Below are positions 51,685 through 59,855 of a stretch of DNA of 64,000 bases, one piece after another. The stretch is from the NCBI GenBank assembly GCA_963741055.1, contig CAVUGU010000014.1, positions 62,001 to 126,000 on the forward strand, read 5' to 3'. Source of the DNA: Bog-756 sp963741055 (GTDB taxonomy: Bacteria > Actinomycetota > Acidimicrobiia > Acidimicrobiales > RAAP-2). How positions within the stretch are numbered: the first letter of the stretch is position 1; the number at the start of each line of letters is the position of its first letter. Position numbers and translations under genes: made by a program. The notes beneath the pieces are model-generated. The model was not told the DNA's origin. It ran no database searches and worked only from the letters and a program-made list of their open reading frames with translations.

Positions 51685-52461
51685 TCAGGGGGCCCTAGTC
51701 GTGCCGTTCAGCCACGCTCGATAAGTGACCCGCTCCCGCCGATAGGTGGCAGTCCTGCAGCTCCTATTCGGATCGACGAGGGAAGTGGCTCGGGCGGCGA
51801 TGACATCCAGCTCTTGGTTCAGCAGACTGTGACCGTGAAAGCTCACCTCGCAGGTGATGCCGGACTGCTTCCATACAAGTAGTTCATTGCCGACATCGAG
51901 TTCGGGAGAGGACCGGCTCCACACGTCTGAACACTCGTAGAGTACGGCCAACCCGCTGTGGACCACCAACGCGGCGTCGCCGGGAACAGCCGTGCAGTAG
52001 GAAGGAACCGGCTGGACGGGACCACCGGAACGACTGAGTGTCAGGTTGCGTCCGGCATAGATCACGAAGTGTCCGAGTGGCCTCCCCGTCGACGACAGTC
52101 CCCCAGGCACTGCCGGCGGTACGCCGACGTAGTTCGCTGGGACCTGGAAGTCGTATTGGTTCCACAGGAAGATTCCATCGGTCTCCTGAATCTGCGGAGG
52201 TCCGCAAGTCGGAATGCCCGGTGGTCCACAGGCATAGGTCGATCCGGGATTTGGTGTTGGCACGAGACCTGGACAGGGAACCGGCGCATGGGCCTGGTTT
52301 GCTGCCTGCTGACACATTGCTCGCTGGCTGCTGGAAATCGGCACCAGCGGTACGGCACCGACGTTCACCGGCTGGCGAGCCGGGGGAATCGAGGAAGTCG
52401 GAGATACGGCTCGTGATGTGCTGCAGGACGAGACCAGGAGTGCGACGAGTGCGACACCCAT
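51685..52461 (-). CDS. Predicted lipoprotein of unknown function
   Basis: A 258-residue exported protein: MGVALVALLVSSCSTS gives a lipobox with Cys at about residue 13. The short N-region suggests that the real start may lie a few codons upstream. A Pro-rich linker leads to a Cys-containing segment (ACGPPGIPTCGPPQ) and a beta-rich domain (LGHFVIYAGRNLTLSRSGG, ELLVWKQSGITCEVSFHG). The last ~15 codons (RRERVTYRAWLNGT) are encoded by the dispersed repeat, which suggests that the original C-terminus was replaced or extended by a repeat insertion. Confidence 0.6.
   Translation of the reverse strand: MGVALVALLVSSCSTSRAVSPTSSIPPARQPVNVGAVPLVPISSSQRAMCQQAANQAHAPVPCPGLVPTPNPGSTYACGPPGIPTCGPPQIQETDGIFLWNQYDFQVPANYVGVPPAVPGGLSSTGRPLGHFVIYAGRNLTLSRSGGPVQPVPSYCTAVPGDAALVVHSGLAVLYECSDVWSRSSPELDVGNELLVWKQSGITCEVSFHGHSLLNQELDVIAARATSLVDPNRSCRTATYRRERVTYRAWLNGTTRAP
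51702..51744 (-). repeat. Dispersed ~44-bp repeat, copy 2
   Basis: On the minus strand: GGGAGCGGGTCACTTATCG, GTGGCTGA, CGGCAC, nearly identical to copy 1 at 48494. It forms the 3' end of the lipoprotein reading frame. Confidence 0.75.
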
Positions 52462-52612
52462 CAGTCGATCGGCTTTGATGATGCTGGGAGTCTAAGCAGA
52501 CGACGCCGTCAGGCTCATCCCGCAAAGCCGGCGATATGTGGCACACCCGCGCCGGCTCGGTATCGGCGCCTACGAGATACCCCCAGCATGGTATTTCTGA
52601 GCGCCCATTGAC

Positions 52613-53925
52613 TCAGCCTGAGGCGCGTACGTCTGCTTCTAACGACGGTGGTTCTTTCGTCCCGGTGCAGTCAATTTTCGCCGGCGATGCTCGACGATCG
52701 AGGTAGGCGGTCAATTCGGCAATGAGCTCCTGGGCGTCAGCGCGAGCCCCATCGATGAAACTCGACTTGCGCCGACGCAGGAAGGGGCTTCCGATCAGGT
52801 ACATACCGGGACGAATCGACGACGCCCCCGTCGTGGCGGATCATCCCCTTGCCATCCAAGACCTCGACATCGAGCCAGGAGTAGTCCGGCCGAAAGCCCG
52901 TCGCCCAGATGACGGTTTCGATCTCACCACTGGCGAGGTCCAGGCTCGAGGGGAGGGGAGGGGTCGACCTCGGTGGGTGCGAACCGGTGGGGCCGGGGCA
53001 CCGAGTCGTCCAAGCCATTGGCGGTCGCCCACTCGTCGATTGTGTTGAGCAGCCGGCCGAGCTTGAGGTCTGCCAGCTCGCATTTGTTGCGCAGCGATCC
53101 CGAGAACTGTGCGCGGGTCCCATTGATGCCGGCAAGTCGACCGATCAGCTTCACGCCCATGCTCGTTGAGCGCGTTGAGGTCGAACGTCGCCCGTTCAGG
53201 TGAACCAGCGAGCTGCATCGAAGGCACGCGCCGGGCCCGAACGATGTCGTCCACCTCGTCGTAGCGCTCGTCGAGCACGCCAGCCGCCTCCATCCACCAG
53301 TGGATGTCTCGGCCCCGGTACATGCGCGGCCCGCGCACGTGCTCGCCTACAGCCAACGTGACCTCGCGGCCGGAACGCTGGATTTCGGCCGCGATCTGTA
53401 CGCCCGTCGCAGACGCGCCGACCACCATCACCCCGCCCTCCCCGAGCTGCTCCACGTTCCGGTAATCCATCGGCGTCCATGTCGCCACGGACGACGGCAG
53501 CGCCTCCGCGAAGGCGGGCACGCGCGGCACGTTGAACGCTCCCGTGGCGAGGACGACCGTCTGGCAGCGCCATTCGCCCTGGTCGGTAATGACGCGGTAT
53601 CCACCATCGATGAGGCGCACCGATGTGACCGTCGTGCCGGACTGCACCGGGGCGGCGATCACCTTCGCGTATTCGGTGATGAAATCGACGACCTCCGGCA
53701 TCGTCATGAAACCGTCGGGATCGTCCCCGTCGTAGGCGTGGCCTGGCAAGTCGGCATTGCCAGTTCGGCGTCAGCAACCGGAGTGAGTCCCACCGCTCGG
53801 TCCGCCACGAGTTGGCGACCTCGCTACCGCTCGAGGACCACATGGTCGATCGAGCGATCGGAGAGGCACCGGCTCATCGCGAGACCGCTCTGTCCGGCCC
53901 CGATGACGACGGTCGTGGTCCGCAC
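52613..53925 (-). pseudogene. FAD-dependent (flavin-containing) monooxygenase with five frame breaks
   Basis: Fragments in turn make one 435-residue FMO/Baeyer-Villiger-like enzyme: VVIGAGQSGLAMSRCLSDRS binds FAD; NSWRTERWDSLRLLTPNW is typical; MVVGASATGVQIAAEIQR is the NADPH Rossmann loop; IWATGFRPDYSWLD is the conserved ATGF block; ending GMYLIGSPFLRRRKSSF. Breaks lie near 53830, 53755, 53160, 52940 and 52810. Each needs one base skipped, and often sits in a G, C or T run. So many same-sense shifts with no deletions argue for sequence error over decay, but a dead gene cannot be excluded. GTG 53925 is the likely start. Confidence 0.75.
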
Positions 53926-53958
53926 CAAGCCCGCCCTTCTGTGCGATGCCCCGTGCGA

Positions 53959-54519
53959 TCAGCGGACCTGAACGCTCACGTTCGTGGGGTTCGTGATGAT
54001 GTCGTACACGGCCGAGCGCTTCTGCGACTGTGCAACCAGGGCCTTGATGTCATCAGGCGACGCGTCGGCATCGATGTCGTAGGTCACCTGGATGTCGCTG
54101 AAGCCGTTACGGACGTCGCTGTCTGCCCCAAGGACGCCTCGTACGTCCATCGCACCCTCGATCGTGGCCGACACCCTGCGCAACTGGATCTCCCGGTTCT
54201 GCGCGACCGCGGCGACGCCCGCGGTCAGGCAGCTGGCGAGCGCCACGAGCACGAGCTCGGGCGGGGTGACGCCGTTGTCCTCGGAGGCGAAGATCTCAGG
54301 GTGATCGGCGTCGAAGGAGTACCGGGTGCGGTGACTCTGTTCCTCGCCGAGACCGAAGAAGCCCTCGACGGTTGAGCGGCTGTGGGTGCCGTTCTGCCAT
54401 TCACAGGTTGCCCGCCACTGGAACTGCGCCGCCTCGGGCGCCTCGGTCAGCGCCGCTCGGGCGCCGAGCAACGCCTCGACGTTGACGCCATTGTCGACTG
54501 GGGTATCGGTGGTGGTCAT
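53959..54519 (-). CDS. OsmC family peroxide-reducing protein
   Basis: A 186-residue OsmC/Ohr superfamily protein; these reduce organic hydroperoxides with a reactive Cys pair. ENGVTPPELVLVALASCLTAG-type sequence (here EDNGVTPPELVLVALASCLT, about residue 88-107) holds one Cys. The second Cys expected near the C-terminal half is not obvious, so it may be a one-Cys or non-peroxidase member. The ATG at 54519 gives MTTTDTPVDNG. It shares a strand with the FMO gene 34 bp downstream. Confidence 0.85.
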   Translation of the reverse strand: MTTTDTPVDNGVNVEALLGARAALTEAPEAAQFQWRATCEWQNGTHSRSTVEGFFGLGEEQSHRTRYSFDADHPEIFASEDNGVTPPELVLVALASCLTAGVAAVAQNREIQLRRVSATIEGAMDVRGVLGADSDVRNGFSDIQVTYDIDADASPDDIKALVAQSQKRSAVYDIITNPTNVSVQVR

Positions 54520-54679
54520 TGTCCGCCTCCTCGCTCGATTGCCGCGGGTGCTCCCGCGGCCCGCTGGCACCGCCTTCCGGGAGGGATCCGCCGCGCTCAA
54601 GGAGCACGACGTCCGCCCCGGATCGATGTGCACCCGCGACGCTACCCCTGGTCGAGGGCCGGGGAAAGCGGCACGCCGA

Positions 54680-55510
54680 TCAACTGCGATCGCGGCGCCC
54701 GGGCGACCCCACCGGCTTGCGGGCGAGGTAGCCCACCACGGCGACCGGCGCTCGGAGCGGGAGCCCGTCGCGCACCTTCTCCCGAGCCAGTTCGACCGCC
54801 GCCTGCACGAACGCCGCTTCGCCCACCGCCTCGATGGCCTCGTAAGCCGGGCCGGTCGAGGCCAGAGCGCGTGCGTAGGCCTCCGGGTCTGCGAACTCGA
54901 ACACAAACGGGATGTCGACGCGCTCGACGTCGGTGAAGCCGGCGTCCTGCAGGAGTGCCTCGCCGGCGCCAGGCCGACCGAGCGCAACCATCGCCGCTTG
55001 GTTCTCCACCTTGGGGGCCGTGGCTAGCGCGAACGGTGCCAGCGCCCACGCTCCGGGTGACGCCTTGATGTGACCCCACACCGTGAGCCCGACCCGGCCG
55101 CCCGGGACCAGGACACGGTGCACCTCGGCGACCGCGTCCGGAGTAGTTGCCCAGATGCCGCGGAAGCTGGTGACGACGTCGAACGCCGCGTCGTCCCACG
55201 GCAGGGCCTGCATGTCGCCGACCCGCAGGTCAGCGTCCGGACTACGGTCCCGGGCGACCGCGAGGAGGCGGGGCGACGCATCAATCCCCGCGCACCGGGC
55301 GCCGCGCAGGCCGGCCAGCTCCACGGCCAGTCCGGCCCCGCAGGCGACGTCGAGCAGCCGGTCACCGGGGCCTACACCCAGGCGGTGGTGCATGGCGACG
55401 TACTCCCGGCAGTTGGTCGGTTCACAGAGGGTGGCGAACTCCACGGCCTGCCGGCCCCAGCCCTCGTCGACTCCCCGCCACTGATCCTCGGAGCGCCCCA
55501 CGCGGGTCAC
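54680..55510 (-). CDS. Class I SAM-dependent methyltransferase
   Basis: A 276-residue methyltransferase with the Methyltransf_11 core: GDRLLDVACGAGLAVELAG is motif I (SAM loop), GIDASPRLLAVA motif II, MQALPWDDAAFDVVTSF and VLVPGGRVGLTVWG motifs III-IV. GTG 55510 gives VTRVGRSEDQWRGVDEGWG; frame continues open upstream but with no family sequence. Acceptor unknown; the group includes small-molecule O- and C-methyltransferases. 160 bp from the OsmC gene on the same strand. Confidence 0.88.
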   Translation of the reverse strand: MTRVGRSEDQWRGVDEGWGRQAVEFATLCEPTNCREYVAMHHRLGVGPGDRLLDVACGAGLAVELAGLRGARCAGIDASPRLLAVARDRSPDADLRVGDMQALPWDDAAFDVVTSFRGIWATTPDAVAEVHRVLVPGGRVGLTVWGHIKASPGAWALAPFALATAPKVENQAAMVALGRPGAGEALLQDAGFTDVERVDIPFVFEFADPEAYARALASTGPAYEAIEAVGEAAFVQAAVELAREKVRDGLPLRAPVAVVGYLARKPVGSPGRRDRS

Positions 55511-55978
55511 GATACGACGACACGTCGAGTTCCGTCGAGCGGTGGGAGGCTGGCAAGAACAGCGCACCCCATTGGGGACGTCCCCGGAAACGTGCGCGCC
55601 AATCCCGCATGCCGGACGGCCGCCACCGTCAAACCCCTGCTCCCGACGTGCCGGCCACCGTCGATAATGCGCCCCGAGCCGGCAGCAATCTGGGGCAGGC
55701 GGGCCGACGCCAGAGTGGACAATCGGCAGCACTGGCCGGGCTGGACAAGAGGGCTTCGGCGATAAATGGCCACGACCACCATCGAGGGTCGGTCCCCGGG
55801 TCGGGCAGCCACGAACGTTGTGCTCTTCGCGCTGACAAGTCACTTAGTGATGGGTTGCTAGACAACATGCTCCTTGATGCAATTTCCGTACCTCAGTACT
55901 GATGTAATCGACTCGATCTTCAGTTACTGTGCTTCTAAGGACGACACACCCCGTGTACTTCCAAGGGGGGAAGGTGTC
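55511..55978. other. 468-bp intergenic region, AT-rich at its right end
   Basis: No gene seen. The last 130 bp (about 55845-55975) are clearly AT-richer than the surroundings and probably hold the promoter of the secreted-protein gene to the right. A run of GGGGGG just before that gene's ATG includes its ribosome-binding site. Confidence 0.45.
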
Positions 55979-56641
55979 ATGAAGTCGAATTCGCTACGTC
56001 TTCACAGGAATGTCGCTGGGCTTTTTGCAACTCTGCTGATTGGCGGGGGACTCTTGGTGGTGGCGCCTGGCACGTCGGCTGGGATTGCCATCCCGCCGCA
56101 AGACGTCACCCATTACTCGCTCTCCTGCGGGTCGGCGTCGGGTAAGGTCAGCTTCTCGCCACCGTTGACAATGTCGGGCGGTCAAGGGCCTCTCATGGTG
56201 ACGATCAAGGGCAAGCTCACCAACTGCACCGCCACTCCGCCTCCCTCCGGCGGCCCTCCGGTCTCGATCAAGTTGGGTAAGTTCACCGGCTCGTTCGTGT
56301 CGCCGGTTGACCCGGGTTGCCCGGGACTTCTAAACACGAATCAGGTCGAGGGGACCATGAACTTGATGTGGAAGACAGCGGCGGGTACCCCGAAGCTCAG
56401 CTCTGGCGGGTCGAGCGTCCAGTTCTCCATGGTGAAAGGCGGTGAGGACCCGGTGGGTGACGTCTTTACCGAAATTCCGGGCAGCGGTGCAGGGGGGTCG
56501 TTCCAAGGTACGGACGCCGGGTTCTTCGACGTCTTTCACGCTTCGTTCGGGGCCTTCGACGTCTTCGTCAAAAAGTGCTCCTCGCCGAACGGTTTGAAGA
56601 GCGCGAAGCTCATGACGGGCAGCACGACCAACCTGGGCTGA
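55979..56641 (+). CDS. Secreted beta-sandwich protein of unknown function
   Basis: A 220-residue protein with a signal peptide (MKSNSLRLHRN, then FATLLIGGGLLVVAPGTSAG, cleaved near residue 40). The mature chain has paired Cys (YSLSCGS, KLTNCTAT, DPGCPGLL, KKCSSPNG) and repeated strands such as GPLMVTIKGKLTNC, GKFTGSFVSP and GTMNLMWKT, as in small secreted actinobacterial proteins of unknown role. The frame stays open upstream, but ATG 55979 begins the signal and has GGGGGGAAGG before it. Confidence 0.6.
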   Translation: MKSNSLRLHRNVAGLFATLLIGGGLLVVAPGTSAGIAIPPQDVTHYSLSCGSASGKVSFSPPLTMSGGQGPLMVTIKGKLTNCTATPPPSGGPPVSIKLGKFTGSFVSPVDPGCPGLLNTNQVEGTMNLMWKTAAGTPKLSSGGSSVQFSMVKGGEDPVGDVFTEIPGSGAGGSFQGTDAGFFDVFHASFGAFDVFVKKCSSPNGLKSAKLMTGSTTNLG

Positions 56642-56980
56642 CCCGGCCCCGAGCGTTCGGAGCTGCAACCTTGGCTGACCACACGGCGCGCCCTCCCTGG
56701 CAGGAGCGTGCGTCGTGTGGGGAGAACCGCGGCTCAAGCCGCCCCGCTCCCGCAGGCGGTCGGGGGCAGTCTCACTTGCGCTGCCGGTGGCCCACTCCCC
56801 TAAGAGCGGCCAGGCCCGTCCAGGTCGTCGGGACAGACCCACACTCGCCATCAACGCTCACCCGTCGGGGAGAAGCATCGCCCGGTCCATGAGAGTGAGT
56901 CGGGTACTGGGTGCCGTGGAGGTTCCGGTCGTACACCATCCACCAACACCGGTGTAGCAGCGGCGACGATTGACATACCG
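56642..56980. other. 339-bp intergenic region, no gene seen
   Basis: Contains a weak inverted repeat (CCACACG near 56678 and CGTGTGG near 56713) that may be a transcription terminator for the secreted-protein gene. Nothing else is supported. Confidence 0.4.
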
Positions 56981-57523
56981 ATGGAAAGTCCTGGATCTCC
57001 GACGTCTCCTGGACGGGATCTTTGGATCTATGACCAACTGCTCCGCGTTGAGAGGCACTGGACGGAGCAAATCCAGGGTCAGCAGACTCGCTTGGCCACG
57101 ACGCTATCAGTTAACGGCATAATGCTCGCGTTCATCGCGGGCGGGGGATTCCTAAACTTTGTAAACCTCAGTCTGCCCGCGAAGATCTTCCTCTTTCTTT
57201 CTGTCTTGGTGTTGGCTACGGGGATCGTGTTCGGGTTGTTGACGATGCGTTCCAAGGTTGCGATTGGAGGAGACGCGCCCGGATATCAGGAGGATGGCGT
57301 TGCCTACTTCTTGTCGTCGCGATGGCTTAGCGTTGAGGGACGGGATCTGGATGAGAAGGACCTGCTGCACAAGCTCTCTGAATCGTTGGCGTCCAAACCT
57401 GGTGCGACTATGCCTATTGTCGAACTCGTCGGCCATAGGCGTGCATGGCTAGCGCGTCAGCAGCTCCTCATCGGGGTAGCCGCATGTCTGTTGGTCATCT
57501 TCGTTCCGTTGGCCGTTTTCTGA
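56981..57523 (+). CDS. Membrane protein with three transmembrane segments, unknown function
   Basis: A 180-residue protein: a soluble N-terminus with RDLWIYDQLLRVERHWTEQ, two membrane helices (LSVNGIMLAFIAGGGFL, about 46-62; IFLFLSVLVLATGIVFGLL, about 70-88), a cytoplasmic loop with a helical DLDEKDLLHKLSESLAS, then ARQQLLIGVAACLLVIFVPLAVF at the end. The two-helix, loop, third-helix layout recalls SLATT-type membrane effectors of defence systems, but I see no partner nuclease, cyclase or NTPase nearby. Its base composition is AT-richer than the core genes, suggesting transfer. Confidence 0.55.
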   Translation: MESPGSPTSPGRDLWIYDQLLRVERHWTEQIQGQQTRLATTLSVNGIMLAFIAGGGFLNFVNLSLPAKIFLFLSVLVLATGIVFGLLTMRSKVAIGGDAPGYQEDGVAYFLSSRWLSVEGRDLDEKDLLHKLSESLASKPGATMPIVELVGHRRAWLARQQLLIGVAACLLVIFVPLAVF

Positions 57524-57795
57524 CTGCTCCGAGAGACGCTCAGCGGGTTGATATCAGTTAGGTCGAGCTGCCTTCGGATAAGCGTCTCCGAGGCGGCGAT
57601 CAGGGATACCCAGGTCTCGGTAGATGGATAGCTCCACTCGGGTATGTCGAACCGAGGCGGCGCACCTTGCCTAGACATCAAATGCCGCTTGTCAAACCAG
57701 CTTGCTCGGCACAAGGATGGGACTGTCCATCGTTGGCGGCGGAGACACGCACGATCGCCTCCTCATAGTCGTCGACGCGTATGAGGGAGCAATCA

Positions 57796-58554
57796 ATGAG
57801 CACTACCAAGACCGTCAAAGTGGCGATAGTGGCTGCGGTAGCAGCTGCGGCGCTTGCCATCGGCGCCACTGAAGCGGTGACAGCCGGAGCCAGTGGGCCC
57901 AACGTCACTTACAACGCTTGCCTGTACAAGGGCAAACTGACAAGCGTGGGGACGACCACGCCGACCTGCAGAGTAGGCGCCACGCCAATCTCCTGGAACT
58001 CGCAGGGTCCCCAGGGAAATCCTGGAACCAACGGCGCGAACGGTGCGGCCGGGCCGGCTGGTCCTCCTGGTGCTCAGGGTCCGGCGGGCGCGACGGTGAA
58101 CACCTGCACCTCACCGCCTGGCCCGAACCTAAACTTCAATGCCTGCAGTATCTCGGGTCTCGAGTGGAGCTACGTCAATCTCACCGGGACATCGTTCCTT
58201 GACGCCAACCTACAAAGCTCGGACCTCTTCGATGCAAACTTCAGCGGAGATCAACTGAACCGCGCCAATTTCAATAACGCCGAACTCCTCGTCGCGAATT
58301 TCAGCGGCGTGAGTGCCGTGGATGCGAGCTTCGTATCAGCCGATCTTCGCTCCAACCCTATGGCTAACGCCAGTTTCTTTGGTGCGAATCTGACCAATGC
58401 CAATATGGCTGGCGACAAGTTCGTCAACGACGAGCTGCTCGATGCAACGACGACGGGAGCGAACGTCACCGGCGCAACGTGGTCCAACACAATCTGTCCC
58501 GATTTCACCAACAGCGACAGCGACGGGAATACCTGCGTTGGCCATGGGTTTTGA
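57796..58554 (+). CDS. Secreted collagen-like and pentapeptide-repeat protein
   Basis: A 252-residue exported protein: signal segment (KTVKVAIVAAVAAAALAIGA); a Cys-containing module with ISWNSQ, about residues 38-70; nine Gly-x-y triplets at residues 71-97 (GPQGNPGTNGANGAAGPAG and on), a collagen-like trimerising stretch; then from about 113 pentapeptide-type repeats (AN-F/L-xx as in NRANFNNAELLVANFSG) forming a right-handed beta-helix. The end has CPDFTNSDSDGNTC. The surface-exposed architecture suggests adhesion or matrix. ATG 57796 follows GAGGGAG. AT-richer than core genes. Confidence 0.75.
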   Translation: MSTTKTVKVAIVAAVAAAALAIGATEAVTAGASGPNVTYNACLYKGKLTSVGTTTPTCRVGATPISWNSQGPQGNPGTNGANGAAGPAGPPGAQGPAGATVNTCTSPPGPNLNFNACSISGLEWSYVNLTGTSFLDANLQSSDLFDANFSGDQLNRANFNNAELLVANFSGVSAVDASFVSADLRSNPMANASFFGANLTNANMAGDKFVNDELLDATTTGANVTGATWSNTICPDFTNSDSDGNTCVGHGF

Positions 58555-58636
58555 CGACTCGAACAGGTCGGGTTCTTCGACGAACGAAGATCGTTGGATC
58601 ACAGAAGGATTCGACGCCAGCAACTAAGTAACCACG

Positions 58637-58680
58637 CGCGACAAGGCCCCGGCCCCGGCCCCGGCCGGGGCCTTGTCGCG
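58637..58680. terminator. Perfect 18-bp inverted repeat (hairpin)
   Basis: CGCGACAAGGCCCCGGCC (58637-58654) pairs fully with 58663-58680, leaving an 8-nt loop of C and G. It is placed about 80 bp after the collagen-like gene stop. There is no T-run, so it is a Rho-independent-like structural terminator or an mRNA 3' stabiliser rather than a classic intrinsic terminator. Confidence 0.6.
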
Positions 58681-58813
58681 TCCCTGCCGGTCCCTGCACG
58701 TGCAGTTGGGGCTCACCCCATAACCGCCCCGCGCCCGGGCGTTCGGGGGCACTAGGCCCCAGCCGTGACCAAGGACCCTTGCCACACGGTGCAATCAAAC
58801 TAAGACTGTCCAA

Positions 58814-59695
58814 GTGATCCGCCAAATGTTGCTCACCACGGGGCTGCTGTCCGCGGCGCTGATCGCTGGGTGCAGCAGCACGGAAGTCGTCAATGTTCCC
58901 TTCCCGCTCGGCACTGTCAACCGGAATCTGACTTACTGCGATTCCCAAGCGTTGGACCTCTACATCCCTCATGCTGCCGTTCACCCTCTCCCTGTCGCTA
59001 TTTACATCCATGGGGGAGGTATGACCGCAGGCGACAAGTCGAATCTCAACCCGATCTTCCTTGATGCACTGGCTTCAGCCGGTTATGCAGTCGCCAGCCT
59101 GAATTACCGGCTGGCGCCTCAGTCTCGGTTCCCCGCCCAGATCGAGGATGTCAAGTGCGCAATCAGGTATCTACGAGCCAAGGCACCTACGTACGACCTG
59201 AATGCAAGCGAGGTCTTCGCGTTCGGCACCAGTGCCGGGGGCCAGCTAGCTGCGCTCGCTGATCTCACGGGTCCGCACTCTGTCTTCGATGTCGGATCGT
59301 ATCCGACGGAACCGAGCAACCTGCTTGCGGTGGCTGACATGTTCGGCCCAGCCAACCTCACCGAGCGAGCATCGGGATATTCTCCCTCGGACCTCCAACA
59401 AGTCTTTGGCAATAGTAATCGCCGAGATCTGGCTCTTGCTAGCCCCACGCACTACGTCGTTTCGGACACACCGCCCATTTTTCTCGTGCAGGGCGTAGAC
59501 GACACGACAGTCCACGAGTCACAATCCATGGAGCTCTACAGGGATCTCAGAGCCGCTGGTGACCAATCACAACTTCTCTTGGTCCAGAACATGGGCCACA
59601 TGTTCGTGCGGGTTGGCTCGAAGCCACTGGACCCTGGCGTTCGACAGATTGCGCAAGACATGATTCGTTTCTTCGACAATGCACGGAAGATGTGA
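58814..59695 (+). CDS. Alpha/beta hydrolase lipoprotein (HSL-like esterase)
   Basis: A 293-residue esterase of the hormone-sensitive-lipase/BD-FAE type. The lipobox LIAGCSS (Cys about 20) anchors it outside the membrane. The oxyanion motif is YIHGGGMTAGD (about residue 59), the nucleophile elbow FGTSAGGQLAA (Ser about 139), acid Asp in VQGVDDTTV and His in NMGHMFV. GTG 58814 gives the signal peptide. Likely releases short-chain acyl or feruloyl-type groups from an extracellular substrate. Codon use is AT-richer than core genes. Confidence 0.85.
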   Translation: MIRQMLLTTGLLSAALIAGCSSTEVVNVPFPLGTVNRNLTYCDSQALDLYIPHAAVHPLPVAIYIHGGGMTAGDKSNLNPIFLDALASAGYAVASLNYRLAPQSRFPAQIEDVKCAIRYLRAKAPTYDLNASEVFAFGTSAGGQLAALADLTGPHSVFDVGSYPTEPSNLLAVADMFGPANLTERASGYSPSDLQQVFGNSNRRDLALASPTHYVVSDTPPIFLVQGVDDTTVHESQSMELYRDLRAAGDQSQLLLVQNMGHMFVRVGSKPLDPGVRQIAQDMIRFFDNARKM

Positions 59696-59740
59696 CCGAG
59701 ATTCTCGGTCCTCGATGGCGAACCGGTCGACTGACCCCGA

Positions 59741-59784
59741 AGTGCCGATCAGCCCGTTCGATAACTGACCCGCTCCCGGCGGTC
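59741..59784 (-). repeat. Dispersed ~44-bp repeat, copy 3
   Basis: Minus strand: GGGAGCGGGTCAGTTATCG then GGGCTGA and CGGCACTT, one base different in the core from copies 1 and 2 and slightly shorter in the middle. Lies between the esterase and the repeat-protein gene. Confidence 0.7.
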
Positions 59785-59855
59785 TGGGATACGCAATGTC
59801 CGATGACCTCTCGCGCACTGGGGACCTTTAGCCCTATCGCTGTGTCCGGCTCGGG

